Assembly (NCBI RefSeq): GCF_000485595.1 | Contig: NW_014579063.1 | Coordinates: forward strand, 1 to 34,471 | DNA from: Priapulus caudatus | Lineage: Eukaryota > Priapulida > Priapulimorpha > Priapulimorphida > Priapulidae | Direction: 5' to 3' | Length of the DNA: 34,471 nucleotides | Part shown: in pieces, positions 1 through 11,119 of the stretch | Position numbering within the stretch: the stretch's first letter is position 1 | Layout: each line of letters starts with the position of its first letter | The notes under the pieces: model-generated | The model's input: the letters and a program-made list of their open reading frames with translations, nothing else | Told to the model about the DNA's origin: nothing | Database searches by the model: none | Program-made: the position numbers and the translations under genes

Positions 1-59
1 CTCCAATTTTCTGTGCGCAGGGGGATGCGGCATCTAGCAAGGTACTTTACATTATAATG

Positions 60-493
60 TGTAGCCTCTAAGATGTATCGTAGATGGTAACTCGTAGATA
101 GTAGACGTAACGATGATGCAAACGGTAAACAACTGATAGCTTTATTCTAGCACGGACGGTGACAGTGTACACGTACCAACTCGTAGGTGAGGTCACTCTC
201 GAACTGCCGTGAAACTCTCCCTTTTATCCGTCCCTCTCGACCCCGCCACCGCGTTCGAGGCGTCGAACCCCTGTTCCGTGGCCGTCACCGCGCTGTCGTT
301 AGGGTTCCCCTAACGACATCTGACGGCCCGTACGGGGTCGCCTCTGTTTATTGACACATCTTGCGACAATACTGATTTATTTATTGCGCCGTAGTATGTG
401 GTTGATGTTCAGCAGAGCTGTCCCTCTGTCAGTTTCGTTAATGCACCTAGGCGGTGTGAGAAATAGTGTTTGTCGGAGATCTCACGGCCTACA
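60..493. mobile_element. Left copy of an LTR-like direct repeat
   Basis: This block is repeated in the same orientation at 3152-3610, with many small indels between the copies. It begins TGTAGCCTCTAAG and ends CACGGCCTACA, so the ends form a short TG...CA inverted repeat (compare TGTTAGGCC at the start of the right copy with GGCCTACA at its end). Size (about 435-460 bp), spacing (about 3.1 kb) and TG...CA ends suit a pair of long terminal repeats. I could not find a convincing primer-binding site, polypurine tract or target-site duplication, so a plain segmental duplication remains possible. Confidence 0.55.
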
Positions 494-3151
494 TTTCACC
501 GCTGCCCTAAAAAGAAGTCGATATTTATCGCTTCATACCAGTCTCGCTGGAGAACTGATTTACGGTAAAAATGATTAGGGAAAAAAAAAATTTACCGAAA
601 ATCGCCAACCGTTAAAAAATGTTTAAGGCTTCCTCTAGCGTTCCTTGTACCCGCCACCGTGTAACATGTCAACTAATACATACAATTCATTTCAATTCAT
701 TCAATACGATTCAATACATTTCGGAGCTCGATTCGACTCAATGATAATATAATAAACGAAATAGCGCGGCGTGTATAATATCGTGCGCGTAATCCTGCGT
801 GTCGTCCCGTCACCCATCGCGTGATATACTGTGTATTACAATTTCAAAATGTATGATTATATACGATTATATACGATATGCGATTATACGATTATACGCT
901 TACATATACTGTTCGTTAAAAATGTATTTATAAATTGTACGATGATAGTCGCGTACGTCGAACCGTCATCCATTGTGTATCGGCGTAATATATACTGTAC
1001 AACGGTTACCAAAAAATGGCATATACTATTAAAAGACACGTACAACGCTTATAACTCGCGTCGCCGAAATTATTATAGATTCTGGTTATAGATGTTATTT
1101 GAACTTGCGTGGATAAAATTCACAATGCGTATAGAAAAGTGAAATTGCGCGCATAGGTTATAAATGTTTCATGTAACAATTAATCGACGTGAGAACCACA
1201 TGCGAGAGAAAAAAATGATAGTGAGAGGATTTGTAGAAAACAGTTTACATGAAATACATTTTATATTGTAATTTTAAAGATGGAAAAATCCTGTTTGTTC
1301 ATTTCCGTTATTCCTCTCAGAACCGCGTTAGTTGCGGGGAAAAGGAAGAAGGACAGTTTGCGCCTTACATAATAACCCCAGCCTAATGGCGAAGCCATGG
1401 CAAACCAGCGAACCAACAAACGAACTCAGTATCCATCCAAGTAGGCCCCCTGCAACCCAGACGTCGTTCGCGTCCGACCGCGGGGAAGGGGTCCCGCATG
1501 GGTGGCGACGCGGTGGAGTCGGTTGTGGCAATCGGTGACAACTATAGCCAGAGTACTCTGCAGCATGCGTTGGCGCCAATACCTCGAGACGCCGCACGTT
1601 TCTGGGTATTTGTCGTCTGGGTCGCATGCTCGTAACCAAATATAATACCTCTCTATCCAATAGCTCTGCTTGCCTTGAAAAACAAAGATACCCTCTTTTT
1701 CTCACTTCAGAGAAATTAATGCCTGGTGGGCGGTGAAACATACCTACATACATACCTTCATACATTCAGATAGGCTGTGAAACATACATACATTCATTCA
1801 GATAGGCTGTGAAACATCCATACATTCATACATTCATTCAGATAGGCTGTGAAACAACCGTGCGCTTAATTCATTATTATAAAATTTGTTCCAACATAGG
1901 CAAACAACAAACACTTTTGGGAATAAACAGGTAGATGGTGGGTGGGCGGGTGAATGGGTTGGCGGGTAGGTGTTTTGGGCTCTAAAGGGGGTACATTCCC
2001 AGTGGACCTCACACTGTAATGAGAGTGACAATTTATCTCTAACATGGGTGACATTGTAAACCCTGTATCTAAGAATAAACTAGCCACGTAGATGCCCTCA
2101 ACGGCTAGAATTGAATGGCGTGTTGAGTTGATCTCGCTGTTTCTACACTTATAGCCCCGGGTCCTGCTGCTGACCTCGTTACAGTACCGTTGTTTCGAAA
2201 TGCTATCGCTGTTGGCCAACTTTTACTTTCGTGGACCATTCTCAGCGATTCCAGGGGAGTTCCATGTCCCCTCTCTTATATTAAAACTGGTGTGTCTAAC
2301 TAGCACCTCGACTCGTTTCTTACGATATATGCGTTGAGTCGTCATGGCTTTTATATCAGCCATGTTGCCTTCTACGGCAAGAAAATGCGTATACACCCTG
2401 GCGCATTTTAGAAGTTCTAACACAGATTCGGTCACTATTCTACGTATTCACGTACGAATTAATTCGGGGCATTGTACCGACACAGTTTATGAAACTCGTT
2501 AAGGCCAGGTGGTGGTGGTGGGTGGTGGTGGGAAGTGGTAGGTAGGAAAAGTGCTTTAATTAGTATTCGCTAACACTCTTGTGTATTATAAAACATGTGG
2601 TTTGAAACTAGTTTTCAGTTTAATTAAGAAAATTGAAAAATAGTCGCCGACACTAGATTGCTTCAACTCACCCGTAATACGTAATTGTGCAATGTCGTTC
2701 ATCCAATTGCGCTCTTTCTTGGCTTGGTCAACCAGGCGGTAGACTCCTTATGCAGCTGATATCTCGGTGGCTGTCTGCGGCTGCTGTTCTTGCTTTGTTG
2801 TGAATGTATTGTGCTGTTCCTCGATCGTGTCGTCGTGATCGTATCTGCTCTTCTTGATCGCATCGTCGATTGCCAGGTCGTACAAGATAAGTTCTGGCTT
2901 ATATGTGTTTTAGCGGCAACATAATTGTTCGTAGGCGTTTTCATACACAATGCTCGTCTCGCGAAACGGTAACACTTCATTCCCGAACGTCACAATAGTC
3001 CAATAGTCATAGGTTTTCGTCTTTCTTCTTCTTCTTCATTGTTCCAGCTGTCTTTACTCAATGTTTCTCTCGACTTTCGTGCATCGTAGTGGTAGCACTT
3101 TGCGTTGTGTCGCAAAGCAGGAACGAAGATTATTTGGTCGAACGGTGCAAA
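494..3151. other. Interior between the two LTR-like repeats; no intact gene
   Basis: No reverse transcriptase, protease or integrase motif is recognisable on either strand. On the minus strand 2699-2980 is open for 93 codons and encodes a basic, Ser/Arg/Gln-rich product. An overlapping minus frame just upstream reads into a Glu/Arg-rich stretch; both could be remnants of a gag-like region. The 1328-1765 interval is GC-rich and open on both strands but resembles nothing I know. A GGT-rich tract lies at about 2505-2537. If the flanking repeats are LTRs, this is a decayed or non-autonomous interior. Confidence 0.35.
1735..1857. repeat. Short tandem repeat, unit about 31-40 bp
   Basis: Three copies of TTCAGATAGGCTGTGAAACA are separated by variable CATACATTCATT-type spacers, so the unit length varies between copies. 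A partial fourth copy, GGTGAAACATACC, precedes them. Confidence 0.8.
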
Positions 3152-3610
3152 TGTTAGGCCTCTAAGATGTATCGTAGATGGTAACTCGTAGATAGTAGAC
3201 GTAACGATGATGCAAACGGTAAACAACTGATAGCTTTTATTCTAGCACGGACGCGTGACAGTGTACACGTACCAACTCGTAGGTGAGGTCTCTCTCGAAC
3301 TCCCTGAAACTCTCCTTTTATCCGTCCCTCTCGGACCGCCCGCCATCGCGTTCGAGGCCGGTCGGAATCGTCGTCACCTGGTCCGTCGTGCGTCGCCCAC
3401 GCCACGGCCACTGTCGTTAGGGTTCCCCCTAAGACATCTGACGGCCCGTACGGGGTCGCCTCTGTTTATTGAGCCATCTTGCGACAATACTGATTTATTT
3501 ATTGCCCGTAGGTATGGTTGATGTGAGGCAGCAGAGCTGTCCTCTGTCAGTTTCGTTAATCACCTAGGGCGGTGTGAGAAATAAGTGTTGTGGAGATCTC
3601 ACGGCCTACA
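3152..3610. mobile_element. Right copy of the LTR-like direct repeat
   Basis: This is the direct-repeat partner of 60-493. It starts TGTTAGGCCTCTAAG and ends CACGGCCTACA. The identity stops sharply at the CCTACA end in both copies: the next bases are TTTCACC on the left and TATGGCA on the right. That sharp edge supports a real element boundary. Confidence 0.55.
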
Positions 3611-3629
3611 TATGGCATAGCTGTGCCCT

Positions 3630-4440
3630 GAATTCTGACGGAAAGAAATCATATAAGATGAGTAGGAAACTGGTAGCTTCTAGCATGGCACCAATGTATG
3701 AGCTACGAACGGCGCTCAAAGCCTGTCAGGTGGTACAAAGTTGACTTCAATAGCTGACTGTTAGGGAACTGCTCCTGTGCCAAAACACTTAAAAAATAGG
3801 AAACGCAGCTAGGTTCTCTGGCAAAATTCTTATGAATCTCTCAAGTATACCGTCTACCGTCTGCTCTAGCGGTTTGCAAAATGCAGCCTGGTTTTTTGAA
3901 ATGCTCAAAAGATTTCAGTTTTTCAAGAATGGGATCATCTGCTTCATATTGAATAGTGGATTTCTACGAGTTGTATTTCACCAATTCTGATGATACATTC
4001 CTTTAAACTGTCAACTTGAGGAACTGTAGTCACCCTATACGCGCCAATACTATCTATGTCATCATCCAGGCATGTCTCCTTTCCAGCTTTCCACAAGAAA
4101 TGGCGTCTAACAGACATTTGCGTTCAAAATTACATAGAATTTTAAAAACACTCTCGAACAAGAATTCATTGCTGATCTCGCCTCTCATACATTACTGACA
4201 TCAATGAGACTTTGCTAAACCGCAGTGGAAAAAAACCCAGTCTGCTCATATCCGATCAACAGAACCTTACCAAGAGCAGAAAAATCACCTTCCAACACTC
4301 GTGGAGGATGCAACTGGAGCACACTCTCTCTTTTTCCCTCAAAATGCTTCTGGAAACATTTTTCATTCAGGCATTTTATTGACAAATTTTTCCGTAATAT
4401 AACTGAAACTATATGTCGTTTATAAGATATTACAATCTTT
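3630..4440 (-). pseudogene. Degenerate HECT-like domain fragment
   Basis: Read on the minus strand, this stretch gives protein-like pieces in changing frames, interrupted by stops and frameshifts. In order they include VLEGDFSALGKVLLIGYEQTG (about 4320-4260), VESWKGDM (about 4090), RVTTVPQVDSLKECI followed by RIGEIQLV (about 4040-3975), ILEKLKSFEHFKKPGCI (about 3930-3880), and near the end AHTLVPC..KLPVSYSSY (about 3700-3640). The last piece resembles the HECT C-lobe pattern 'AHTC...LeLP.sY', with the catalytic Cys position changed. HECT-like domains of this kind occur as multi-copy, transposon-associated genes in invertebrates. The match is from memory of the family pattern. The gene is clearly dead. 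Confidence 0.45.
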
Positions 4441-5740
4441 TGCTTTTAAATTAATAAATAAGAACACCCGCGGTCTTGTCAATTTTCTTCCCTTGCTGAA
4501 AAGTCTATTTGCGCAACTTTTCAGATCGTGCACTTTGAGTGGCGCCACCATCGTTGTAATCAACTGTGGTCGTTAGTTTTTATAACATTTATTAAAAATA
4601 TTTCTAATGGTGATTGAACCATGAAACTATTTATGTAGGCGTCAATTGTAACATAAATTAAGTAAAAATGTATGAGGGTCACAGGGTGAAAAACTGATAA
4701 TTGGAGGCACTGGTCAGGCAGGACCAGTACCTCTGAGGAAGCACTGGTCCTGCTCAGTAAGGCACTGGTCCAGGATTTCTGTCATAGCAAAGGCAATGAC
4801 TCGGATGTGGGGAACGTTTTTATAGGGGGGGGGGTGCAATTTTGGGATGTGCTGGATTCTAAGTTATTCTTAAAAATTATATATTTTTACTCATTCGATA
4901 CACTGATGCGTAGTAAATCGAAGCAAGTCCAAAGATCTAACTCAAAAATGCAATCCACTCATCAAGGATCAAAATCAACGATCAAAACATCAAAGAACAG
5001 CGGTCTCTGAAGCCGCCATTATCGCTATAAATTATCATATTTAATTACACGCGATCGCTGATTGTCGGATGCCAGTATTGATCGAATTAGCAGAGGTTAA
5101 CAGCATGACGCTAGAAAATCGAACACAAACAATACATGGAGAGTTTGTGTACTTCGCATGAAACTTAAATTTAGGCTTCGAATTTGACTATTTTAGTTCT
5201 ATATTTGAATAAATTTAGGGCCATTGAATTTCATTAGAATAATGTAGAAGGTTAGTAAGAAGATAAGCAAAAATAATCATGCCACAATTAAACAATTGTT
5301 TTTGTTTAGCCCTCAACCGCCCATGCTGAATAAGTGTGATCGGCTTTTTTTTGAGGGGGTCTTTTTTATCAAATTCACAATGGTGCTACGTGCTCAGGTG
5401 TGCTGTGTGGAGATAAGCTTTTTATGTTTGGCTAACACATTTATAATAAATACATTGTAGCAGTGATACAATAACATATAAAATACTTTTAACGAACTTG
5501 TGTTTATCAGAGTGAATTGTGCGACGATGATGTTTATTTCACAGATCACACACGCCACGCAACAGCACGCACACATACACGTAATGTGAAATAAAAAGCA
5601 TTACAAATAAAAGGAACTTGAATTAAGGAATAATAAATATCTTCTAGCGCATATTAGTCTTTGGAAAGAAGAAATAAAGTTTAATCTGTCAGAGTTAGAT
5701 TCCATAATTAAGTTATTTACATAGTCTAAATTATATATGG
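4441..5740. other. AT-rich intergenic DNA, no gene seen
   Basis: Short open frames here (for example 4807-5010 plus and 5394-5576 minus) have no recognisable motif and are AT- or low-complexity-driven. A G-run (4826-4836) and a T-run with GGGGG (5345-5362) are present. The only structured element I see is the hairpin at 4719-4752. Confidence 0.6.
4719..4752. repeat. Small inverted repeat (hairpin)
   Basis: CAGGACCAGT (4719-4728) is the exact reverse complement of ACTGGTCCTG (4743-4752), with a 14-base loop. The half-motif GCACTGGTC also occurs at 4708-4715 and 4762-4769, so it is a small cluster of inverted and direct copies. Confidence 0.7.
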
Positions 5741-6830
5741 GCGATTTCAGGATCAGCAAAAAGTTTTGCTGTCGCAAGTTTTGGAAATCCAGGCGATTCC
5801 AGCGAAAGTTTGCTCTCGAGTCGTCATACAGCGGTGGCCCGGCCCCGCCCTAGCATATAGTTAATGAACATGCAGGGCCGCTGGCACGCAGCTGAAAAGT
5901 GAACAATCAATATGCACGTCGCCCTCCCGCTACTTCAATGCAGTGCCGCCCAGTCCAACAGGCAGTAGCGCAGGCTGGTGCACAGCTCTAGTACTATAGC
6001 CCGGCGTACGTTCTGCGCAGGCCTGCCCAATACGGAAACTTAAAAAAAAATCGAAAAGGTCAATACAAATGTTGTGTCGGCGCCCTTTTTGGCGGGTCGC
6101 GTGGCGTGAGGCAAACAAACAACATTTTTATTATGCGCCTCAGTTTGTGAAATTTTTTATTTCCTGTTGGCGGCGAATGTATGTAGTCGGCCTTCGGCCG
6201 GACCAGCTGACACGAGCAACGCAGTCGGCCCGGTCCGATTTTCTAATCGCGGCACTGCGACCTGGGCGACCGCCTTGTTTCGCGCGGGGAGCGCTGGATC
6301 ACTCATGACGCATGAGGAATAAATGAGCAAGAAACCACAGAGAAAAATGACAATGTCACTCTCAGATTCAACCACATATGGGTAAAGATGTGGGTATTTT
6401 TATTAGTAAACACAATGTCCCACGCAAGGGAGAACCTGGATTAGTCAAGAAACATACCACCAGTAGTATTGAGCGTCATTATGATATTACAATCTAGATC
6501 TTCTGATCAACACACCCCCCAATGAATCTCAAATCAGATCCAATATATACATTCGATACCCAAAGTAAGATCAATAATTGCGGGTGGTAGCCTGCCAAAA
6601 CAAATAAATAAAATAAAATGACAGTTTCAACGATTAACGGTTGCTTCTTGGATTCCAAGATACTAGGGTGCCTCCGTGTTGGCACTGCTAATAAGGGCAG
6701 TAAAAAACAAAAAAAAAACCCTATGTGCTTGCCGGTCATCGACGACCAGATGGCACCAATCAGCGATCGCTGTAGCCTATCAGGCTCAAGCGCCTTCTCA
6801 CTTTGCGCTGTAGCAAAGGCTCATATCTGA
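5741..6830. other. GC-richer unique sequence, no gene assigned
   Basis: The stretch 5800-6300 is clearly richer in G+C than its surroundings and is open on both strands for 60-80 codons, but no frame shows a motif I recognise. It contains the palindrome GTCGGCCTTCGGCCGGAC around 6188-6204. It may be part of an unrecognised repeat. Bases 6305-6830 show nothing identifiable. Confidence 0.5.
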
Positions 6831-6976
6831 GAGTACCGCTCCAGAATACCTTCAGTACATGTGTTGACTGCTAGTCCACTGTGCCTTGGTGGACTTGGAT
6901 AAGAATACTGTGATAACTTGTATCAACCCAACGATGTCCCGGCCCTTGGTGGCATATCAGTAGCATATAAGCCAGA

Positions 6977-7160
6977 CTACACCCACTGCTTCTCGGTAAC
7001 AGTAAGGGTCAACAGTTCATCCTCATCACCACACGTGACCGTCTTTTGTTCAGCAGGAGTACGAGTCTTCGGTTTGCACAGTCGTTGCATTTCAACCATG
7101 TCAAGGAACTATTGATCTCGTTCGTCGTCATCTAGGGTCGAGAAGACCAGGTTGTGAAAA
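6977..7160 (-). pseudogene. Coding-like minus-strand fragment, family unknown
   Basis: On the minus strand 7109-6977 reads FLDMVEMQRLCKPKTRT and then a Glu/Thr-rich stretch ending EKQWV and a stop. An in-frame stop lies directly upstream, and beyond it the acidic stretch TLDDDERDQ continues the same frame. The charged, non-repetitive composition looks like decayed protein-coding sequence, but I cannot assign a family and splice sites are not evident. Confidence 0.25.
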
Positions 7161-7803
7161 GTTATTTTCAGAATTTTGACACTTTACTTTGAAACTTAGC
7201 ATTTTATTTGGTTTATATGAGTTTTTCTGGATCCCAGCTATTTAAATTGAGTTGTGAAAAACTGCCTAAAATGCAGTTTTCATGGATTTTGAAAGTGGAT
7301 TGGCCTGAAAATGTGGCCCTAAAGTAGGGGGTGGGCCTTTACAAGATACTGGGCCTTTGCTAGGTATTTTACATTACTGTAAACTGTGAAATTGTTGCAG
7401 CTTTAAATTTGTGCGAAAGGCTTGTGCAGCCATATTCACAACGCTTTATTTTTGCTAGGAAAGAATGATTTTTAAGGCCTTAAATTGGCTGATATTTTGT
7501 TCCTAGTATCATTGAGCATTATCATGCATTTTCAAATCAATCACTCTACATGTAATTGCGTACACAACCCAAATAATGTGCTAATTGCTGCCTTACATGT
7601 AGTTGCATTTTGTCACATCATTTTGAGCTGTGTACATCCCCAGAGTGAGGCAGTATTCTTGAGTAAAATCTGTGCAAACAACTAACTGATTGCAGTAATT
7701 ACTGATTGCTCTCCTCTTGATCATATCTCCTGATTGCTGTTTGTTATCCTCCTGGAGTGCAACGCCAGGAGAAATCGTTTATATGCATTCCTTGCTTGTT
7801 TAT

Positions 7804-7935
7804 TACACAGGAAAAAATGTCCTTTACAAATCCTATAAATGATATGAGTCTATATAGGATTTGTAAAGAATCCGATAATAATAGGATTTGTAAAGGATTT
7901 ATATAGGATTTGTAAAGTACATTTTCCCCTGTGTA
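7804..7935. mobile_element. MITE with ~34-bp TIRs, TA-flanked
   Basis: The left end starts TACACAGGAAAAAATGT, and the reverse complement of the right end starts TACACAGGGGAAAATGT. The inverted repeats continue through CTTTACAAATCCTATA, for about 34 bp with about three mismatches. The outermost TA on each side fits a TA target duplication (Tc1/mariner-like). The interior adds tandem copies of TAGGATTTGTAAAG. It is far too short to encode a protein. Confidence 0.8.
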
Positions 7936-8574
7936 GAGTGAGAACACTGGGGAGATTTTAAGGGTGTTTTAATTTACTGTAAACCGGGAAATATTCGCGC
8001 GCGTTTGAATTTTGCGTTCAGCAGAAGTCGCGAAAATAAATCGCCGCAAAAAACAAATTTAAATGAAAATTACTGTTAGAGGTGTCCAAAAACGCTAAAA
8101 TAAATCATCAGCAAAGTCTTATAACAAAATCACGGCAACCAATGGTCAGCCATGGTGAATTATTTGGTGTTGTCAGAAAGAAACTTAGCTGAGAAATACA
8201 TTTATTATTGCCTATATTATATACCATCACAGCACACAATAAAACACCCGGTCGGTGAGCACAGGGTCCATGGACCATTTCATTTTTTATTTTTTATTGA
8301 CACTATGTATATGTAGTATGTACATGTATGTAGTGTCTCGAAAATGTAATCCATAAAGTAATAAATGATCAAGTTATTGGTGCAAATCCACTTTAGGCAC
8401 CTTATATCACGAAGTGATGCACAGATTTCTGTGTATCACCCACTGATGCACAGACTTACCTTATATCAAGGATTGATGCACAAATGTTTAACTGCCCACA
8501 TAGCCATGCTTTTAAACTTGCAAAAGTGCTTTTAAAGTGCTGCAAAAGTGAAAACTTTTAAACTTGCTTTTTAG
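7936..8574. other. Intergenic, no gene; degenerate satellite lead-in
   Basis: No coding signal is seen. Bases 7975-8040 (ACTGTAAACCGGGAAATATTCGCG...) look like a piece of a dispersed repeat. Bases 8400-8500 contain degenerate versions (TATCACGAAGTGATGCACAG) of the unit that becomes a regular array at 8575. Confidence 0.5.
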
Positions 8575-8965
8575 CTTGTGTTTTTAAAAGGCCAATCTGT
8601 GCATCATCTCGTGATGTACACTATTCTGTGCATCATCTCGTGATGTACACTATTCTGTGCATCACCTCGTGATACTTGTCAGGTATACGGTGCGTAAACT
8701 GAACTTGTGTTTTTAAAAGGCCAATCTCTGCATCATCTCGTGATGTACACTATTCTGTGCATCATCTCGTGATGTACACTATTCTGTGCATCACCTCGTG
8801 ATACTTGTCAGGTATACGGTGCGTAAACTGAACTTGTGTTTTTAAGAGGCCAATCTGTGCATCATCTCGTGATGTACACTATTCTGTGCATCACCTCGTG
8901 ATACCTTGTCAGGTATAAGGTGCCTAAACTGAACTTGTGTGTTTAAGGCGCCAATCTGTGCCTGT
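8575..8965. repeat. Minisatellite, 129-bp higher-order unit with 29-bp subunits
   Basis: CTTGTGTTTTTAA recurs at 8575, 8704, 8833 and 8934, giving periods of 129, 129 and 101 bp. Within each unit CTGTGCATCATCTCGTGATG recurs every 29 bp: three subunits in copies 1 and 2, two in copy 3, which explains the 28-bp shorter period. Each subunit carries the near-palindrome CATCATCTCGTGATG. Confidence 0.9.
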
Positions 8966-9899
8966 ACTGTTAATTAATTATTTGTTATAATACTGAAATA
9001 TTTTTGCCATATTTATTTATTTATTTATTTATTTCAGTGTGTCATTTCATGACAGGTCAATAATGACAGCCCGTGTTGGTGACATCACATGCAAATGAAG
9101 CAGCTTGACACGGCGTTCTGAATTTTATACAAAGAGCTAAGAGGGCGCGATGAGTGCTAACCACTGATCTCTACAAAAACATTATAGATGTTTATTTTTT
9201 TCCATACTTTTATTTTTAATGTTTTAAATTTTAATAAATGTTTAATTTCGTCTGTAGTCTGTACTGTATCCATCTATCATCGCCTTTGCCGTTTTGCCTT
9301 TCCTGCAAATAAAAAGTAAAAGTATGAGTACATAGACCGTTTTGCCGTATATCTCACTATATTATCTTTCTAACAGCATTTGCAGTTAGTTTAGATGAGC
9401 ATGTTTTCTGCCAATTACAACAATTCAACAATGGCTGCTTACGTGATGGACGTGAATGTTGTGGCTGCTGCTGCTGCTGAGCCCCCCACCCCAACCCTCC
9501 CCAACCCATCCCCCACCCTACACCTCCACTCCCTCCACCCACCCTTCCTACCACCATACGCTCGCTACCATACCACCATACCACTACCACCATACCATAG
9601 TACCCATACCATACCATACCATACCACCATACCACTACGCTCGCGCTCGACGCATATCCATGATAACATGTTAAGATAGCGAAGTCATTAAAGTTATACA
9701 GCAGTATCTTTATTACTGTACTACCAGTAGGTATAGCAAAGCCTATCATAGATTTTAGATCTGTATTAGTAGTATCCTAGATAATTATATGCTCTGAGCG
9801 CGAACGCGGTGGCAGGAGGGCGCACTTGATTCGGTTGCCAGTAAGTTTATCAGAAGAATACCTGGCTACAGTACACGTCAGTCGGCACTTGTTCAACAT
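8966..9899. other. Intergenic; low-complexity CCACC/CCATA tract and a dispersed repeat
   Basis: Bases 9478-9640 are C/A-rich, with CCACCC and CCATACCATACC repeats; the long open frames on both strands there are artefacts of composition. Bases 9007-9034 are (TTTA)n. Bases 9195-9275 are the inverted counterpart of 17917-17985: both carry TTTTTAATGTTTTAAATTTT and TTTAATTTC.TCTGTAGTCT. No gene is supported. Confidence 0.6.
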
Positions 9900-10585
9900 A
9901 ATTATACCAATTTATTATTGTTAAGTATAATAGTCGCACGGCAGTACAAAACGGCACCCGATGCATGGATTATATTATGTAATGAAGTGGCAACTACAAC
10001 CATTCTGCAGCTTTTCTCACAATTCCAAGAAAGTTATGCTAGGGGCATACGAGCGTATTTTATCGCCCGATCGCGGCGATTAAAATCGCCAGCGAATTTA
10101 ATCGCCCGATCACGAAGGGACACACGTAGCGAATTTGAGAGCGTAGGCGTACGCCACTCGACGGAATCACATGATCACATGATGCATCACATGATATCAA
10201 CAACACGTCCGATTGGTTTAGAAAAATCGATCGGGCGACAAAATACGCCGGACACGGGCACACGAGCGAATTTGCCAGTAAATAATCGCCGGCGTAAATC
10301 ATCGCCCGAAAATATCTAACATTTTGGATACGGGCGATTCGTACGGGCGATTAAAATCGGCGTCGACGTGAACGGGCACACGGGCGAATTTTTCGAGCGA
10401 TTTTAAAATTCGCGGCGATCGGGCGATAAAAATCGCTCGTGTGCCCCTACCTTTAGGCTGTCGTCCTCATCCCAGCGGTGGTCACTGCCATATATTCAAT
10501 AATGAACGCGACTTAAACAATGCCCCTCCCCCCGTACATCAATCAATGCCGCGCTGCAAGCAGGCATCTACGCAACCACGCTGAC
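9900..10585 (+). mobile_element. Truncated second copy of the hAT-like MITE, interrupted by a nested MITE
   Basis: Bases 9900-10039 and 10451-10585 together match the reverse complement of part of the MITE at 16583-17096. Shared landmarks are TATAATAGTCGC, GATGCATGG, CACAATTCCAAGA and, after the interruption, ATATTCAATAATGAACGCGA and TACATCAATCAATG. The terminal GGCGGATCC ends are missing. The open frame 9918-10319 crosses the junction and is not a gene. Confidence 0.75.
10040..10450. mobile_element. Nested MITE with TAGGGGCAYACGAGCG ends
   Basis: The left end is TAGGGGCATACGAGCG followed by TTTTATCGCCCGATCG. The reverse complement of the right end is GTAGGGGCACACGAGCG, then TTTTTATCGCCCGATCG. 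The roughly 40-bp inverted repeats are continued inside by many GCGAT/ATCGC motifs. It splits a copy of the MITE seen uninterrupted at 16583-17096, which fixes its boundaries. The target duplication is unclear. Confidence 0.8.
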
Positions 10586-10935
10586 CGCAGTCCTGCCTAA
10601 GATATATTGCTATTCCATTGCTATTCCAATATATTACCATTTCTTATATCGTCGATGAAATAGTTTCCAAGCGCGAATTCTGCATACATAGTAACATATT
10701 TATGATATTATAGACAAATTACTCACGATTGCATGCAAGGCAGAGGCTCCCGCATCTCTGCAGGATGCTGGGGCAGCAGCGACCTCCCCACTTTCCACCT
10801 ACGCTGAAACGCGTTACGCAGGTAGACCTTCATGTACTTCCCTATTGAAAAAGGCACATTTCCAATGTGAGATTATATTTAGTGCACACTGGGTTCAGCA
10901 GCACACGCTCTAAACACACATACATACACATATAA
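10586..10935. other. Unique sequence, nothing identified
   Basis: No open frame with a recognisable motif and no repeat structure was found between the MITE remnant and the CA-rich tract. Confidence 0.6.
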
Positions 10936-11031
10936 ACACACACACACACGCACACGCACACGCACACGCACACGCACACGCCACCACCGCACACGCACAC
11001 GCACACGCACACGCACACGCACCGACGCACG

Positions 11032-11075
<44 letters not shown>
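10936..11075. repeat. (CA)n / (GCACAC)n microsatellite
   Basis: Alternating CA repeats with CACACG and CGCACA variants are broken once by CCACCACCG (10980-10988). The overlapping open frames of Cys-Val or Arg-Val repeats are microsatellite artefacts. Confidence 0.95.
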
Positions 11076-11119
11076 CGATAAATGCATCAATATGTAATAT
11101 AAATAACCATTATAAGCCT

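Noticed and set aside
831-1091. 86-codon plus ORF
   Set aside because: Tyr/Ile-rich translation of AT-rich repetitive ATACGATTATA sequence, with no domain.
1328-1765. 145-codon minus-strand ORF
   Set aside because: The interval is GC-rich and open on both strands. I see no domain, and it overlaps the start of a tandem repeat. It cannot be told apart from chance.
8575-8965. CRISPR array
   Set aside because: The repeats are contiguous tandem units without unique spacers, and the genome is eukaryotic.
9357-9749. 130-codon Gly/Trp/Tyr-rich minus ORF and Pro-rich plus ORFs
   Set aside because: They are translations of CCACCC and CCATACC low-complexity DNA.
9918-10319. 133-codon plus ORF and its relative on the minus strand at 16739-17005
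   Set aside because: The shared peptide comes from a MITE present in two copies. The first ORF also runs across a nested insertion.
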